64,000 bases of DNA from Flavobacterium sp. LHD-80. GTDB lineage: Bacteria; Bacteroidota; Bacteroidia; Flavobacteriales; Flavobacteriaceae. The stretch spans positions 1-64,000 of the forward strand of contig NZ_JAVFVS010000005.1 in assembly GCF_030929605.1 (NCBI RefSeq), written 5' to 3'. The position numbers were made by a program, and so were the translations under genes. Positions 27,493-36,718 of the stretch are shown here, one piece after another (within the stretch, counting starts at the first letter, position 1; each line of letters opens with the position of its first letter). Below the pieces are notes generated by a model. The model worked only from the letters and a program-made list of their open reading frames with translations. It did no database searches and was not told the DNA's origin.

Positions 27493-28322
27493 TTAAATAA
27501 GTTTACAAATTTGTGAAGCTTCTTGCAGTATATTTTTAATCCTGTTTTTACTAATTCCAATTTTATGAAGACCCTGCGAATCGTCAATAAGATCTTTTAC
27601 CAATATCTGGTTCAGAATAAGCAATTTTTCTTTTTCAACCGTTGATAATGTTGTGAGACAGGTGATAGGGTAAAGAACTCCTTTGTTTATTTTATTTTTA
27701 AGATTATTATCCTGGGGATAATCCCAGCTTAAAAGAGAAATTCCTGTGCAATTGGCAAAATCCTGGGCATCTTTTGTAAAACAATTGTTGGTTACGATAA
27801 TACAGGAATCAAAAGTTTCATTATTAGAAAATAAAGTGTGTCGTTTCGCTTTAAGATCATTAAAACGAGAAAGAATGTACATAGGAACCTTAACATCCGA
27901 AGAACCTTCTTTGCTGCCGTGAAACTTGATTCAATCATGGTTATAATGTTATTTTTTATAATGGCTATATCTACTTCATGCGATACACATTTTCCTTGCA
28001 GCGTTAAGTTTATTTTAGTCTTAAATCCATCTTCAGCATACAATCTGGAAATAAATTTTTCAAAGAAAAAACCCGCAGGTCCCAGCATTTGCAAAGCCAA
28101 TTTTATATTATAGCGTGCAGCAAATCCATTAGATGTTTTTTTTAAAATTGCAAAAGCTAGTTTGTAGATTTCTTTAGTGGTTATACCATCATACATTTGT
28201 TTTTCTATTTCAACTAAAGAATCCCTTATCAAATCAGTACCGGCTCCAGTTTTTTTTAGAGAAAGTTTTAATTTTTCTTTGTCAAAAGGGACTTTGTGTC
28301 CTGAGTGCTTTGTTATTTTCAT
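27493..28322 (-). pseudogene. ATP-cone plus restriction-endonuclease-like protein, frameshifted
   Basis: From ATG 28322 the protein shows an ATP-cone-like N-terminal domain (KITKHSGHKVPFDKEKLKLSL, in parts, residues 2-80) and then the Mrr-type nuclease domain beginning GKCVSHEVDIAI. In the next strand (near 27930) the frame reads Met-Ile-Glu-Ser-Ser-Phe, whereas one frame over it reads Lys-Phe-His-Gly-Ser-Lys-Glu, continuing through DVKVPMYILSRFNDLKAK to the normal end at 27493. Restoring one G (TC to TGC) gives Glu-Cys-Lys-Phe-His, the ExK half of the PD-(D/E)xK active site. So a single-base deletion breaks the gene in its catalytic motif. Unless this is a sequencing error, it is recently inactivated. 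The downstream beta-CASP gene is intact. Confidence 0.8.
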
Positions 28323-29162
28323 TATAAACAATATCTTATTTCATTTACTTGAAAAGTAAGCGGTATACCCATCAGTACCTCTCACATTTATACTTCTCAT
28401 AATATTTAATTATAGCTTTCTTTTCCATTAGTTTATTATAGTTTGTTAACCTGCATAATAATATTATGCTGTTGATCTTTCACTGAAAAAAACAGCCATA
28501 TTAAATTATAAGAAAATCAAACCAAAAATACCTGTTTTATAACATATTTAACAAGTGCATAACCAAACCCATCATTTTAAACATCCAAAAAGGCTTAATA
28601 ATTAACACCTTAACAAGTTTTATAATATTACCTTGATTCCTGTCCAATAACATCAATTTTTACTCCTCACCTAGACATAAAATCCATTATTCAAACCAGA
28701 ATAGTACTAGATAATGAAAACTTTACCCCACCCTCAGCAACTTTGAAATCATAAAAATAATGAAAGATTTAATTTAGAAATATATTCCTACAAAAATATG
28801 GTATTATTAGATAGTAAGTTGTTTCAAAAAGCTAAACATTGTTTCAAATTGTAATTTGCAACCAATTTTTTAATATTCAAAATTACAATAAAAGAGAACA
28901 GCAATAAATTAAATTCTTACATTCTACACATCAATAGTGCCTATAAACTAAAGAATTATATAATAAAAAAAATATAATTCTTACTTTTTTTTAACAATTA
29001 GCATAAAATAAATATCTTATCTTTATAAAAACGTTATAGAATTCTTCTCGATACCTACCTAATCGCTATTTATCTTTTAAAACACACCTTCTTTATTTTT
29101 ATCTTGAATTTCGGACACTATCATAAGTCTCAAGCCACTAGCTCAATTTAAAAAAATTAAAA
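28323..29162. other. Long leader region of the adhesin locus
   Basis: About 840 bp between divergent genes. It contains the 22-bp imperfect palindrome at 28841-28862 and otherwise AT-rich DNA. No reading frame or RNA gene was seen. Confidence 0.5.
28841..28862. promoter_or_regulatory. 22-bp palindrome, second copy of the candidate operator
   Basis: GTTTCAAATTG followed by TAATTTGCAAC. It matches the perfect palindrome at 9661-9682 at 20 of 22 positions. The following DNA also shares an AATTACAA segment about 25 bp downstream in both places. It lies 300 bp upstream of the repeat-protein start. No T-run follows. Confidence 0.5.
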
Positions 29163-31745
29163 ATGAAAAAATTATTACTCGTTTCTGCGTTTATTATTTG
29201 TTTTCTTTGTTTTCCTTTCTCCGTACATGCACAAGTAGGTATTGGAACTGAACAGCCGTCAAATTCATCAATGCTTGATATCATATCCGCTGACCGCGGT
29301 ATTCTGATTCCCCGAGTATCTTTAAGCAGCACTCAAGATTTGACGACAATTACAAATGGAAATATTAACAGTCTACTCGTATTTAATGTACAGACAATAG
29401 CCGATGTAACACCAGGATTTTATTATTGGTTTACTAATAAGTGGAATAGATTGGGAGCGGAAAATAATTTTGAGGCACTGACTTCCATTTCTCAGGATGC
29501 AAAAGCGGGAACGATTACCTATATTGATGAAAAAGGGAATTCTACTGTTTTGACTATAGGAGGATTAATTACCCAGCACGAAACACTAACCTCAGCCGTT
29601 TTTACACCGGCTACAGGAATCCTGACTTACACAGATGAGGATGGTGCTGCAACAGATATGGACCTATCGGTTATGATTCCCAATTTTGAGACCCTGACCT
29701 CCATTTCGCAGGACACTGCAGCTGGAACCATTAGTTACATTGATGAAAAAGGGGTTTCCACTGTTTTGAATATAGCAGGCCTAATCGCCCAGCACGAAAC
29801 ACTAACCTCAGCCGTTTTTACACCGGCTACAGGAATCCTGACTTACACAGATGAGGATGGTGCTGCAACAGATATGGACCTATCGGTTATGATTCCCAAT
29901 TTTGAGACCCTGACCTCCATTTCGCAGGACACTGCAGCTGGAACCATTACTTACATTGATGAAAAAGGGGTTTCCACTGTTTTGAATATAGCAGGCCTAA
30001 TCGCCCAGCACGAAACACTAACCTCAGCCGTTTTTACACCGGCTACAGGAATCCTGACTTACACAGATGAGGATGGTGCTGCAACAGATATAGACCTATC
30101 GGTTATGATTCCCAATTTTGAGACCCTGACCTCCATTTCTCAGGACACTGCAGCTGGAACCATTACTTATATTGATGAAAAAGGGGCTTCCACTGTTTTG
30201 AATATAGCAGGCCTAATCGCACAGCATGAAACACTAACCTCAGCCGTTTTTACACCGGCTACAGGAATCCTGACTTACACAGATGAGGATGGTGCTGCAA
30301 CAGATATGGACCTATCGGTTATGATTCCCAATTTTGAGACCCTGACCTCCATTTCTCAGGACACAGCAGCTGGAACCATTACTTACATTGATGAAAAAGG
30401 GGCTTCCACTGTTTTGAATATAGCAGGCCTAATCGCACAGCATGAAACACTAACCTCTGCCGTTTTTGTGCCAACGACAGGAATCCTGACTTACACAGAT
30501 GAGGATGGTGCTGCAACAGATATGGACCTATCGGTTATGATTCCCAATTTTGAGACCCTGACCTCCATTTCGCAGGACACTGCAGCTGGAACCATTACTT
30601 ACATTGATGAAAAAGGGGTTTCCACTGTTTTGAATATAGCAGGCCTAATCGCACAGCATGAAACACTAACCTCTGCCGTTTTTACACCGGCTACAGGAAT
30701 TCTGACTTACACAGATGAGGATGGTGCTGCAACAGATATGGACCTATCGGTTATGATTCCCAATTTTGAGACCCTGACCTCCATTTCTCAGGACACAGCA
30801 GCTGGAACCATTACTTACATTGATGAAAAAGGGGTTTCCACTGTTTTGAATATAGCAGGCCTAATCGCACAGCACGAAACACTAACCTCTGCCGTTTTTA
30901 CACCGGCTACAGGAATCCTGACTTACACAGATGAGGATGGTGCTGCAACAAATATGGACCTATCGGTTATGATTCCCAATTTTGAGACCCTGACCTCCAT
31001 TTCGCAGGACACAGCAGCTGGAACCATTACTTACATTGATGAAAAAGGGGTTTCCACTGTTTTGAATATCAGAACATTAATACTAAACACAACTGTTTCA
31101 AATGCCTCTCAAGTAAATACAGCTACAGTGACTGTTAATGGAATAACAAGCAGTGGTGCCCCTATTGTAAATTCAAACACATTAACGGTAAATAGCGGGA
31201 ATTTAATATCTACGGTAAATGGCATTTCATCAAATCCCGCGGTAGTAGTTTTGACTTCTGCAGACAACGGATTAACAGCGGAAGATGGAAATATCCAATT
31301 GGGAGGAAGTTTGTTAAAACCCACTACTATTGTTACTGATAACGTCAATACATTAGCAATAACTGGTTTGCAGACTGGAGCAGTTACCGATAAACTTTTA
31401 GTTAACGATACGAACGGAATTTTAAAAAACGTTTCCGGTGCTATGCCGAGATTTTTTTATATGCCGGCTGTGACATTTGATACTTCTAACATTTTAACGG
31501 GACTGACAAAAAACTTACATCAAGAATACATCAATCAATTTACAAACATTACTGTTAAAAGCGCAGGTGCTCCAGTTGATATCCCTAACGTTCCTTTAAG
31601 TACAGATCTTTATTATTATGTGACTTATTATGATCCAGCAGTTTTTGCTAATTTAATTATTGATGCACAAGGTATACTAACATACGACATCATCGGATCT
31701 GGCACTCCTGTTTCATATATAAATATTGTATTTGTTTTAAAGTAG
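29163..31745 (+). CDS. Secreted protein with seven 72-residue tandem repeats
   Basis: An 860-aa exported protein. The signal ends near VHAQ (residue 24), followed by the VGIGT..P...SMLDI..ADRGILIPRV opening common to many Flavobacterium surface proteins (about 25-55). Residues about 104-636 are tandem repeats of 72 aa, each made of two related 36-aa halves: one with TSISQDTAAGTITYIDEKG, one with TSAVFTPATGILTYTDEDG. The C-terminal 220 residues are non-repetitive and Thr/Asn-rich. No T9SS sorting domain or LPXTG-like anchor is recognisable at the C-terminus. The form suggests an elongated beta-structured surface fibre or stalk. It opens the adhesin/T9SS locus, 137 bp before the lectin-type protein. 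Function as an adhesin is inference. Confidence 0.75.
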   Translation: MKKLLLVSAFIICFLCFPFSVHAQVGIGTEQPSNSSMLDIISADRGILIPRVSLSSTQDLTTITNGNINSLLVFNVQTIADVTPGFYYWFTNKWNRLGAENNFEALTSISQDAKAGTITYIDEKGNSTVLTIGGLITQHETLTSAVFTPATGILTYTDEDGAATDMDLSVMIPNFETLTSISQDTAAGTISYIDEKGVSTVLNIAGLIAQHETLTSAVFTPATGILTYTDEDGAATDMDLSVMIPNFETLTSISQDTAAGTITYIDEKGVSTVLNIAGLIAQHETLTSAVFTPATGILTYTDEDGAATDIDLSVMIPNFETLTSISQDTAAGTITYIDEKGASTVLNIAGLIAQHETLTSAVFTPATGILTYTDEDGAATDMDLSVMIPNFETLTSISQDTAAGTITYIDEKGASTVLNIAGLIAQHETLTSAVFVPTTGILTYTDEDGAATDMDLSVMIPNFETLTSISQDTAAGTITYIDEKGVSTVLNIAGLIAQHETLTSAVFTPATGILTYTDEDGAATDMDLSVMIPNFETLTSISQDTAAGTITYIDEKGVSTVLNIAGLIAQHETLTSAVFTPATGILTYTDEDGAATNMDLSVMIPNFETLTSISQDTAAGTITYIDEKGVSTVLNIRTLILNTTVSNASQVNTATVTVNGITSSGAPIVNSNTLTVNSGNLISTVNGISSNPAVVVLTSADNGLTAEDGNIQLGGSLLKPTTIVTDNVNTLAITGLQTGAVTDKLLVNDTNGILKNVSGAMPRFFYMPAVTFDTSNILTGLTKNLHQEYINQFTNITVKSAGAPVDIPNVPLSTDLYYYVTYYDPAVFANLIIDAQGILTYDIIGSGTPVSYINIVFVLK
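29471..31070 (+). repeat. 216-bp tandem repeat array, about 7.4 copies
   Basis: The marker CAATTTTGAGACCCTGACC recurs at 29681, 29897, 30113, 30329, 30545, 30761 and 30977, exactly 216 bp apart. Copies differ at only a few positions (for example GTTTCC versus GCTTCC, GCGCCC-type versus GCACAG). The first copy (29471-29686) is the most divergent. Near-identity of DNA, not just of protein, points to recent expansion or gene conversion. Confidence 0.97.
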
Positions 31746-31882
31746 GTTATAATTCTATGGTTTAATTAAAAAAATGATCGCATTGTTGAATAGAAAAAGT
31801 TAGTTATGAACTTTCTATTTTAAATTGACATTAGCATTGTTACATCTTTTTTGGAAATAAGAGAATCACTTATAGTTGAATA

Positions 31883-34432
31883 ATGTTTAAATCTGCAAGA
31901 ATGGTAAATAAAATAAACATCGGAAGAAAGAAAGTGATCAAATTATTGATGATGCATATCATGATGTTGATTTTCAGTAATGGTGTAAGAGCACAATTTA
32001 CTTACAAGGATGATTTTAAAAACAGTACAGCTCCAGATCTTATCTTGGGTGGTCCAGGCGGGGCTTCAGGTCAAGCATATCTCACATCAGGGATAAATGA
32101 TCCAAAAGGGGCAGGATGGCTGAGGCTTACTAAAGCTATCACAAGTCAAAGAGGTTACGCGTATGTCAATAAGTCATTTCCCTCTACTTTAGGGGTATTA
32201 CTTGATTTTGAATATAAAATGTGGCGTGATGCCAGTGATAGCGGCTTTAATGGAGCTGATGGTATTGGTGTTTTTCTTTTTGATGCGCAGGAAGTAGCTG
32301 CAAATGGGTTTCGATTAGGCGGATACGGCGGGTCTTTGGGATATGCTCCACATCAGCAAAATGGAACACCTCTAGGTTTAAGGGGTGGGTATATAGGAAT
32401 TGGACTTGATGCATATGGTAATTTTTCACAGCCTACAGATGGACCAAAAACAGGAGGACCTGGTATTAGACCTAATTCCATAGCTCTTAGGGGACCTACA
32501 GATGATGTTACTATTTCTAACAGCAATGTCTTTTTGGCAGGAAGAACACTTTTATCTGCACAAGATATTAGAGATATTACTGAAGTTGGAGATCCAGCAA
32601 CCGATGCTGTTGATTATAATACCATTACTTCTCAAAGACCCACAGATGATTTGTTTTATCGAAGAGTACAAATTGAAATTATTCCAACTTTAACTGGGGG
32701 TGTTTATGATATTATTGTCAGGTGGAAAACTACTCTCGATGGAGATTTTCAAGAAATATTTCGTTATACGACTACTGAAATTCCTCCCGCCTTATTATCA
32801 GTTGGCTTTGCAGGTTCTACGGGATCAGGGTTTAATTATCACGAGCTTAGAAATATTTTAATGACAACTCCGGGTAATCTTAGAATAAGTAAACATGCGA
32901 GTAAAGATTATTTGAGAGCCATTACAGGCAGTGGTTTCAATGAGATTACATATTACATTGAGGTCGTCAACGATACAGACGCAGCTTTGTCTAGTATTAA
33001 TTTTGAGGATAAAATTACAGATTCTCAAGGTAATATTATTAACCCATCGATGTTTACAATAACAAGTATTACGCATTCAGGTTTTCTGTCAGGGACGGTA
33101 TTACCAACAACATCTTCTATCAATGAATTCTCCGGGAGTTTAAATCTGGCTGCTAATTCAACAGGAAAAATTATGGTAACTGGACAATTATCAGTAAATC
33201 AGATACCTATTGGAAACGTTTTAATCAATACTACTACTGTCAATCCACAGGATATAACAGATGAGGATCTTACTAATAATACCTCTTCTGTCACTACTCC
33301 GGTTTTAGCTGAACAGGTAGATCTTATTCTTGTGGCGAGTTCACAAAATCAATGTGTTGACGGATCTAATTCTTTTGATCTGAAACTTGCCAATATTGGT
33401 ACCCAGGATGCAGTTTACAGACGTATAGGGACTACAGGTCAAAGAATGGTCATTACTAAGGTTATCGAGTCAGGCTTTACTTATAATGATAGTGCTACAC
33501 CCGGCGGATTTGATAGTGGCAGCGGGACGGTGGCAAGATGGACAAGGTTTGTCCAAACAAATACACCAGCTGCAGGACAAACAACATACAATTATATTGC
33601 TCGTTATCCAATAGCAAATACTGATCAGATCCTGAAAGGATTTGGGACAGTTTATGAACCTGATTATCCTATACGTTATACCATAACACCTCCTGCAGGA
33701 ACAAACAGTTATACCGATGTTTCAACAGTAGCATATAGAGCCGCGTGCTCCGGTGCTGGATCTGCTAATTGTTATACAGGCAATAATATCGAAATATTAA
33801 CCCCTACCGATAATACAGCCAATAATACCGTTTCGACAACTTTAAAGCTAACACCAATAGCCCCAACTGTAGTAAGTCCAATAGAATATTGCATGAATGA
33901 TACTGCTATAGCCCTTAGCGCTACAGCTGATACTGGAAATTCGTTACGCTGGTATACCAATATAGGAGGAATAGCTTCAGACGATGCCTTTATTCCGCTT
34001 ACGAATGTTTCAGGAGTATATACCTATTATGTAAGTCAAGTTAACGGATCATGTGAAGGTCCCATGGCAGAAATAAGCGTAACAATTCTGCCAACACCAG
34101 TCTCCGGCACAATATCAGGCCCGCAGACAGTATGCAGTGGTATTAGTCCCGGACTTATCAGTTCATCAGCTGATGGAACGGGAACGGGAACCATAACTTA
34201 TCGCTGGGAATCTTCCATAGACAATGCAGCTACATGGCAGACCATTGCAGGTGCAAGTATTGCAACCTACCAGCCACCTCCGCAAACAAAGACTACACAG
34301 TATCGCCGTATTACAATTGCCTCAACAACAGCAGGAACAATATGTGAATCGGTCCCAACCACCCCCGCAATTATCACAACAAAAGATTGCAAGGTCGTTT
34401 CAAATCCTATGATAAGACAAAGGGTAAAATAA
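31883..34432 (+). CDS. Surface protein with lectin-like, DUF11 and Ig-like domains
   Basis: An 849-aa exported protein; start 31883 or the Met at 31901, signal ending near VRAQ. Residues about 40-330 resemble a bacterial L-type (legume-like) lectin domain: FTYKDDF, GADGIGVFLFD, GGYIGIGLDAYGNF. Residues about 335-475 and 480-650 are DUF11-like repeats (EITYYIEVVNDTD, ANSTGKIMVTGQL, DEDLTNNTSSVTTPV). Residues about 655-840 are two Ig-like modules of the type found in gliding-associated proteins (CMNDTAIALSATAD, then SGTISGPQTVCSG). It ends VVSNPMIRQRVK without a CHU_C or type A sorting domain. The next gene starts 17 nt later and encodes a CHU_C protein, so the two are co-expressed. It may bind sugars on the cell surface. 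Confidence 0.75.
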   Translation: MFKSARMVNKINIGRKKVIKLLMMHIMMLIFSNGVRAQFTYKDDFKNSTAPDLILGGPGGASGQAYLTSGINDPKGAGWLRLTKAITSQRGYAYVNKSFPSTLGVLLDFEYKMWRDASDSGFNGADGIGVFLFDAQEVAANGFRLGGYGGSLGYAPHQQNGTPLGLRGGYIGIGLDAYGNFSQPTDGPKTGGPGIRPNSIALRGPTDDVTISNSNVFLAGRTLLSAQDIRDITEVGDPATDAVDYNTITSQRPTDDLFYRRVQIEIIPTLTGGVYDIIVRWKTTLDGDFQEIFRYTTTEIPPALLSVGFAGSTGSGFNYHELRNILMTTPGNLRISKHASKDYLRAITGSGFNEITYYIEVVNDTDAALSSINFEDKITDSQGNIINPSMFTITSITHSGFLSGTVLPTTSSINEFSGSLNLAANSTGKIMVTGQLSVNQIPIGNVLINTTTVNPQDITDEDLTNNTSSVTTPVLAEQVDLILVASSQNQCVDGSNSFDLKLANIGTQDAVYRRIGTTGQRMVITKVIESGFTYNDSATPGGFDSGSGTVARWTRFVQTNTPAAGQTTYNYIARYPIANTDQILKGFGTVYEPDYPIRYTITPPAGTNSYTDVSTVAYRAACSGAGSANCYTGNNIEILTPTDNTANNTVSTTLKLTPIAPTVVSPIEYCMNDTAIALSATADTGNSLRWYTNIGGIASDDAFIPLTNVSGVYTYYVSQVNGSCEGPMAEISVTILPTPVSGTISGPQTVCSGISPGLISSSADGTGTGTITYRWESSIDNAATWQTIAGASIATYQPPPQTKTTQYRRITIASTTAGTICESVPTTPAIITTKDCKVVSNPMIRQRVK

Positions 34433-34449
34433 ATTTAAAAGAAAAGAAA

Positions 34450-35688
34450 ATGAAACAGATTCAACTCATATTTATTCTCCTACTTATTACCAAACCTCTT
34501 TTTGCACAAGATTTGAAAACCGTAAATAAAGGTGTTTTATATGTAAGCCCGAATACACTTATGACTGTATTGGGTAGTTTTGATAATAAAAATATGGCTC
34601 AATATGAAAACAATGGAGAGGTTCTTTTTAAAGGAAACTTCAACAATGACTGGATAACAACTTTTAATCCTTCCCTTGAAGGATATACACGTTTTGAAGG
34701 TTCAACATCTCAGGAAATAAAAGGCAGTAAAATTATTGATTTAAAAAAAGTAAAGTTTGATAACAGTAGCACACAGCCTGCCTTTAGACTCCACGGTACA
34801 GCAGTTTTTAATGATCAGGTTGATTTTAGCAAAGGAATTCTGAATTCAGATGATTATGGAGGAATGGTTGTTTTTACTCAAAATGCTGCCCACATCAACA
34901 CATCAAATGACAGTCATGTAGATGGACAGGTATATAAGGACGGAAGTACTGCCTTTTTGTTTCCGGTAGGTGATAAGAATTTTTTCAGGTTTGCCTCCAT
35001 GTCAGATTCCGGACAGACTACAGCCAGTTATGCCGCTAAATATTACTTTGAAAACTCAGACCCGCTATTTCCACACAGCAGCAAAGCGTCCAATATCGAT
35101 CTAATAGACAATACGGAATATTGGACTTTTGACAAAATCAACGGAACCGATGTGCTTCTCACTTTAAGCTGGGATGAAAATACAACCCCGTCTTTAATAT
35201 TAACACAACCATTGGAACTCATACACATTGTAAGATGGGATTCAACACAGCAACAATGGATTGATGAGGGTGGTGCCGTAGACATCAATCAAAAAACAGT
35301 AACAACATCTGTTAATGTCTCTGGGTACGGAACTTTTACTTTAGCAAGGATAAAAGACAACAATACTGGTGATTTAATTATATACAATGCCGTTTCTCCT
35401 AATGGAGATAATTATAACGAGTACTTTTTTATTGACGGCATTACAAAGTATCCAAACAACAAGGTGACTATTTACAACCGCTGGGGAATTAAAGTTTTTG
35501 AAACCGAAAATTACGATTCAAAAGGAAATATTTTTAATGGATACTCACAGGGAAGAGCCACAATAGCTAAGGATAACTCTCTTCCGGATGGTACTTATTT
35601 TTATACCCTCGAATATGAAATTCCAAATCTCTCCGGGAACTCTCAATTTATTAAAACTGCAGGATATTTATATTTAACTAAACAGTAG
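34450..35688 (+). CDS. T9SS type B sorting-domain (CHU_C) surface protein
   Basis: A 412-aa exported protein from the ATG at 34450; the open frame extends 63 nt further up, overlapping the previous gene. The signal is MKQIQLIFILLLITKPLFAQ. The middle (about 30-320) has beta-rich repeats with the phrase VVFTQNAAHINTSNDSHVDGQVYK and FLFPVGDKNFFRF, as seen in gliding-associated proteins. The C-terminal 85 residues are a CHU_C domain: YNAVSPNGDNYNEYFFIDGI, then KVTIYNRWGIKVFE and DGTYFYTLEY. This is the type B signal for type IX secretion and attachment. Its neighbour downstream is PorP/SprF, the usual partner of CHU_C proteins. Confidence 0.88.
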   Translation: MKQIQLIFILLLITKPLFAQDLKTVNKGVLYVSPNTLMTVLGSFDNKNMAQYENNGEVLFKGNFNNDWITTFNPSLEGYTRFEGSTSQEIKGSKIIDLKKVKFDNSSTQPAFRLHGTAVFNDQVDFSKGILNSDDYGGMVVFTQNAAHINTSNDSHVDGQVYKDGSTAFLFPVGDKNFFRFASMSDSGQTTASYAAKYYFENSDPLFPHSSKASNIDLIDNTEYWTFDKINGTDVLLTLSWDENTTPSLILTQPLELIHIVRWDSTQQQWIDEGGAVDINQKTVTTSVNVSGYGTFTLARIKDNNTGDLIIYNAVSPNGDNYNEYFFIDGITKYPNNKVTIYNRWGIKVFETENYDSKGNIFNGYSQGRATIAKDNSLPDGTYFYTLEYEIPNLSGNSQFIKTAGYLYLTKQ

Positions 35689-35789
35689 ATACTTTATAAA
35701 AACTATTTATGTGGCAGACATCTTTTCCATTCTGAACAATGGTCATTACCTGTCAATAAATGTAAAAGTATTGAACAAATTAAGAAACT

Positions 35790-36707
35790 ATGGGAACAAA
35801 ATTACTACTTTATATTGTACTGCTTGCAGCAATGCAGAGTTATGCTCAGCAGGACGCCCAGTATACGCAGTATATGTATAATACAATCAGTATCAATCCT
35901 GCTTATGCAGGATCACGTGGAGCGCTAAGTTTTTTTGGATTGTACCGCACACAATGGGTGGGACTCGATGGTGCGCCGGAAACCAGCAGTTTCTCAATAA
36001 ACACTCCCATAAACAACAGCAATTTAGGAGTCGGGCTTTCGCTTGTGAATGATAAAATTGGCCCCACTAATGAGAACAATATATCTGCAGATATCTCTTA
36101 TACCATTCAGGCTTCCGCTGATTTTAAACTGTCATTTGGGATAAAAGGAACCGCCAGTATATTTAATCTGGACATCAACAAGCTAAATCCTGCAGACCAG
36201 GGAGATCCGCAGTTTCAGGATTTAAACAATAAGTTTTCTCCTAATGTGGGATCCGGTATTTACTGGCATTCAAACAAAGCCTACATCGGGCTTTCGGTTC
36301 CTAATTTCATCGAAACCAACAGATACGATGATAATGATGTTGCAATCTATAAAGAGAAAATCAATTATTATTTAATGGGAGGCTATGTTATTAATCTTGA
36401 TAAATTAGAGTACTATAAATTCAAACCGGCCGTGCTTGCAAAAATGGTCGAAGGAGCACCGCTCCAGGTTGATATTTCTGCCAACTTTATGTTCATCGAC
36501 AGATTTGTAGTAGGAGTGGCTTACAGATGGAGCGCTTCTTTAAGTGCCATGGCTGGTTTTCAGATCACAGACGGACTTTATTTAGGATACGGGTATGATC
36601 GTGAAACCACCAACCTGAACAATTATAATTCAGGATCTCATGAGATATTCCTGCGGTATGAATTCTTCAAAAACAATGGTAAAATGACAACACCCCGTTT
36701 CTTCTAA
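35790..36707 (+). CDS. PorP/SprF-family type IX secretion outer-membrane protein
   Basis: A 305-aa exported beta-barrel protein with a signal ending near SYAQ (residue 19). The opening DAQYTQYMYNTISINPAYAGSRG (in parts) is the PorP/SprF signature. It continues with FFGLYRTQWVGLDGAPET and barrel strands to a terminal EIFLRYEFF and TPRFF. Members of this family are needed to place CHU_C proteins such as SprB on the surface. It lies 101 bp after the CHU_C gene and 11 nt before the PD40-OmpA gene, reproducing the common adhesin-SprF-OmpA gene order. It is not the core PorP of the secretion machine but one of several locus-specific copies; that is inferred from context. Confidence 0.92.
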   Translation: MGTKLLLYIVLLAAMQSYAQQDAQYTQYMYNTISINPAYAGSRGALSFFGLYRTQWVGLDGAPETSSFSINTPINNSNLGVGLSLVNDKIGPTNENNISADISYTIQASADFKLSFGIKGTASIFNLDINKLNPADQGDPQFQDLNNKFSPNVGSGIYWHSNKAYIGLSVPNFIETNRYDDNDVAIYKEKINYYLMGGYVINLDKLEYYKFKPAVLAKMVEGAPLQVDISANFMFIDRFVVGVAYRWSASLSAMAGFQITDGLYLGYGYDRETTNLNNYNSGSHEIFLRYEFFKNNGKMTTPRFF

Positions 36708-36718
36708 AAACAAGTATT

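Noticed and set aside
29471..31070. Repeat array as a CRISPR
   Set aside because: Units are 216 bp, coding and contiguous, with no short repeat-spacer pattern.
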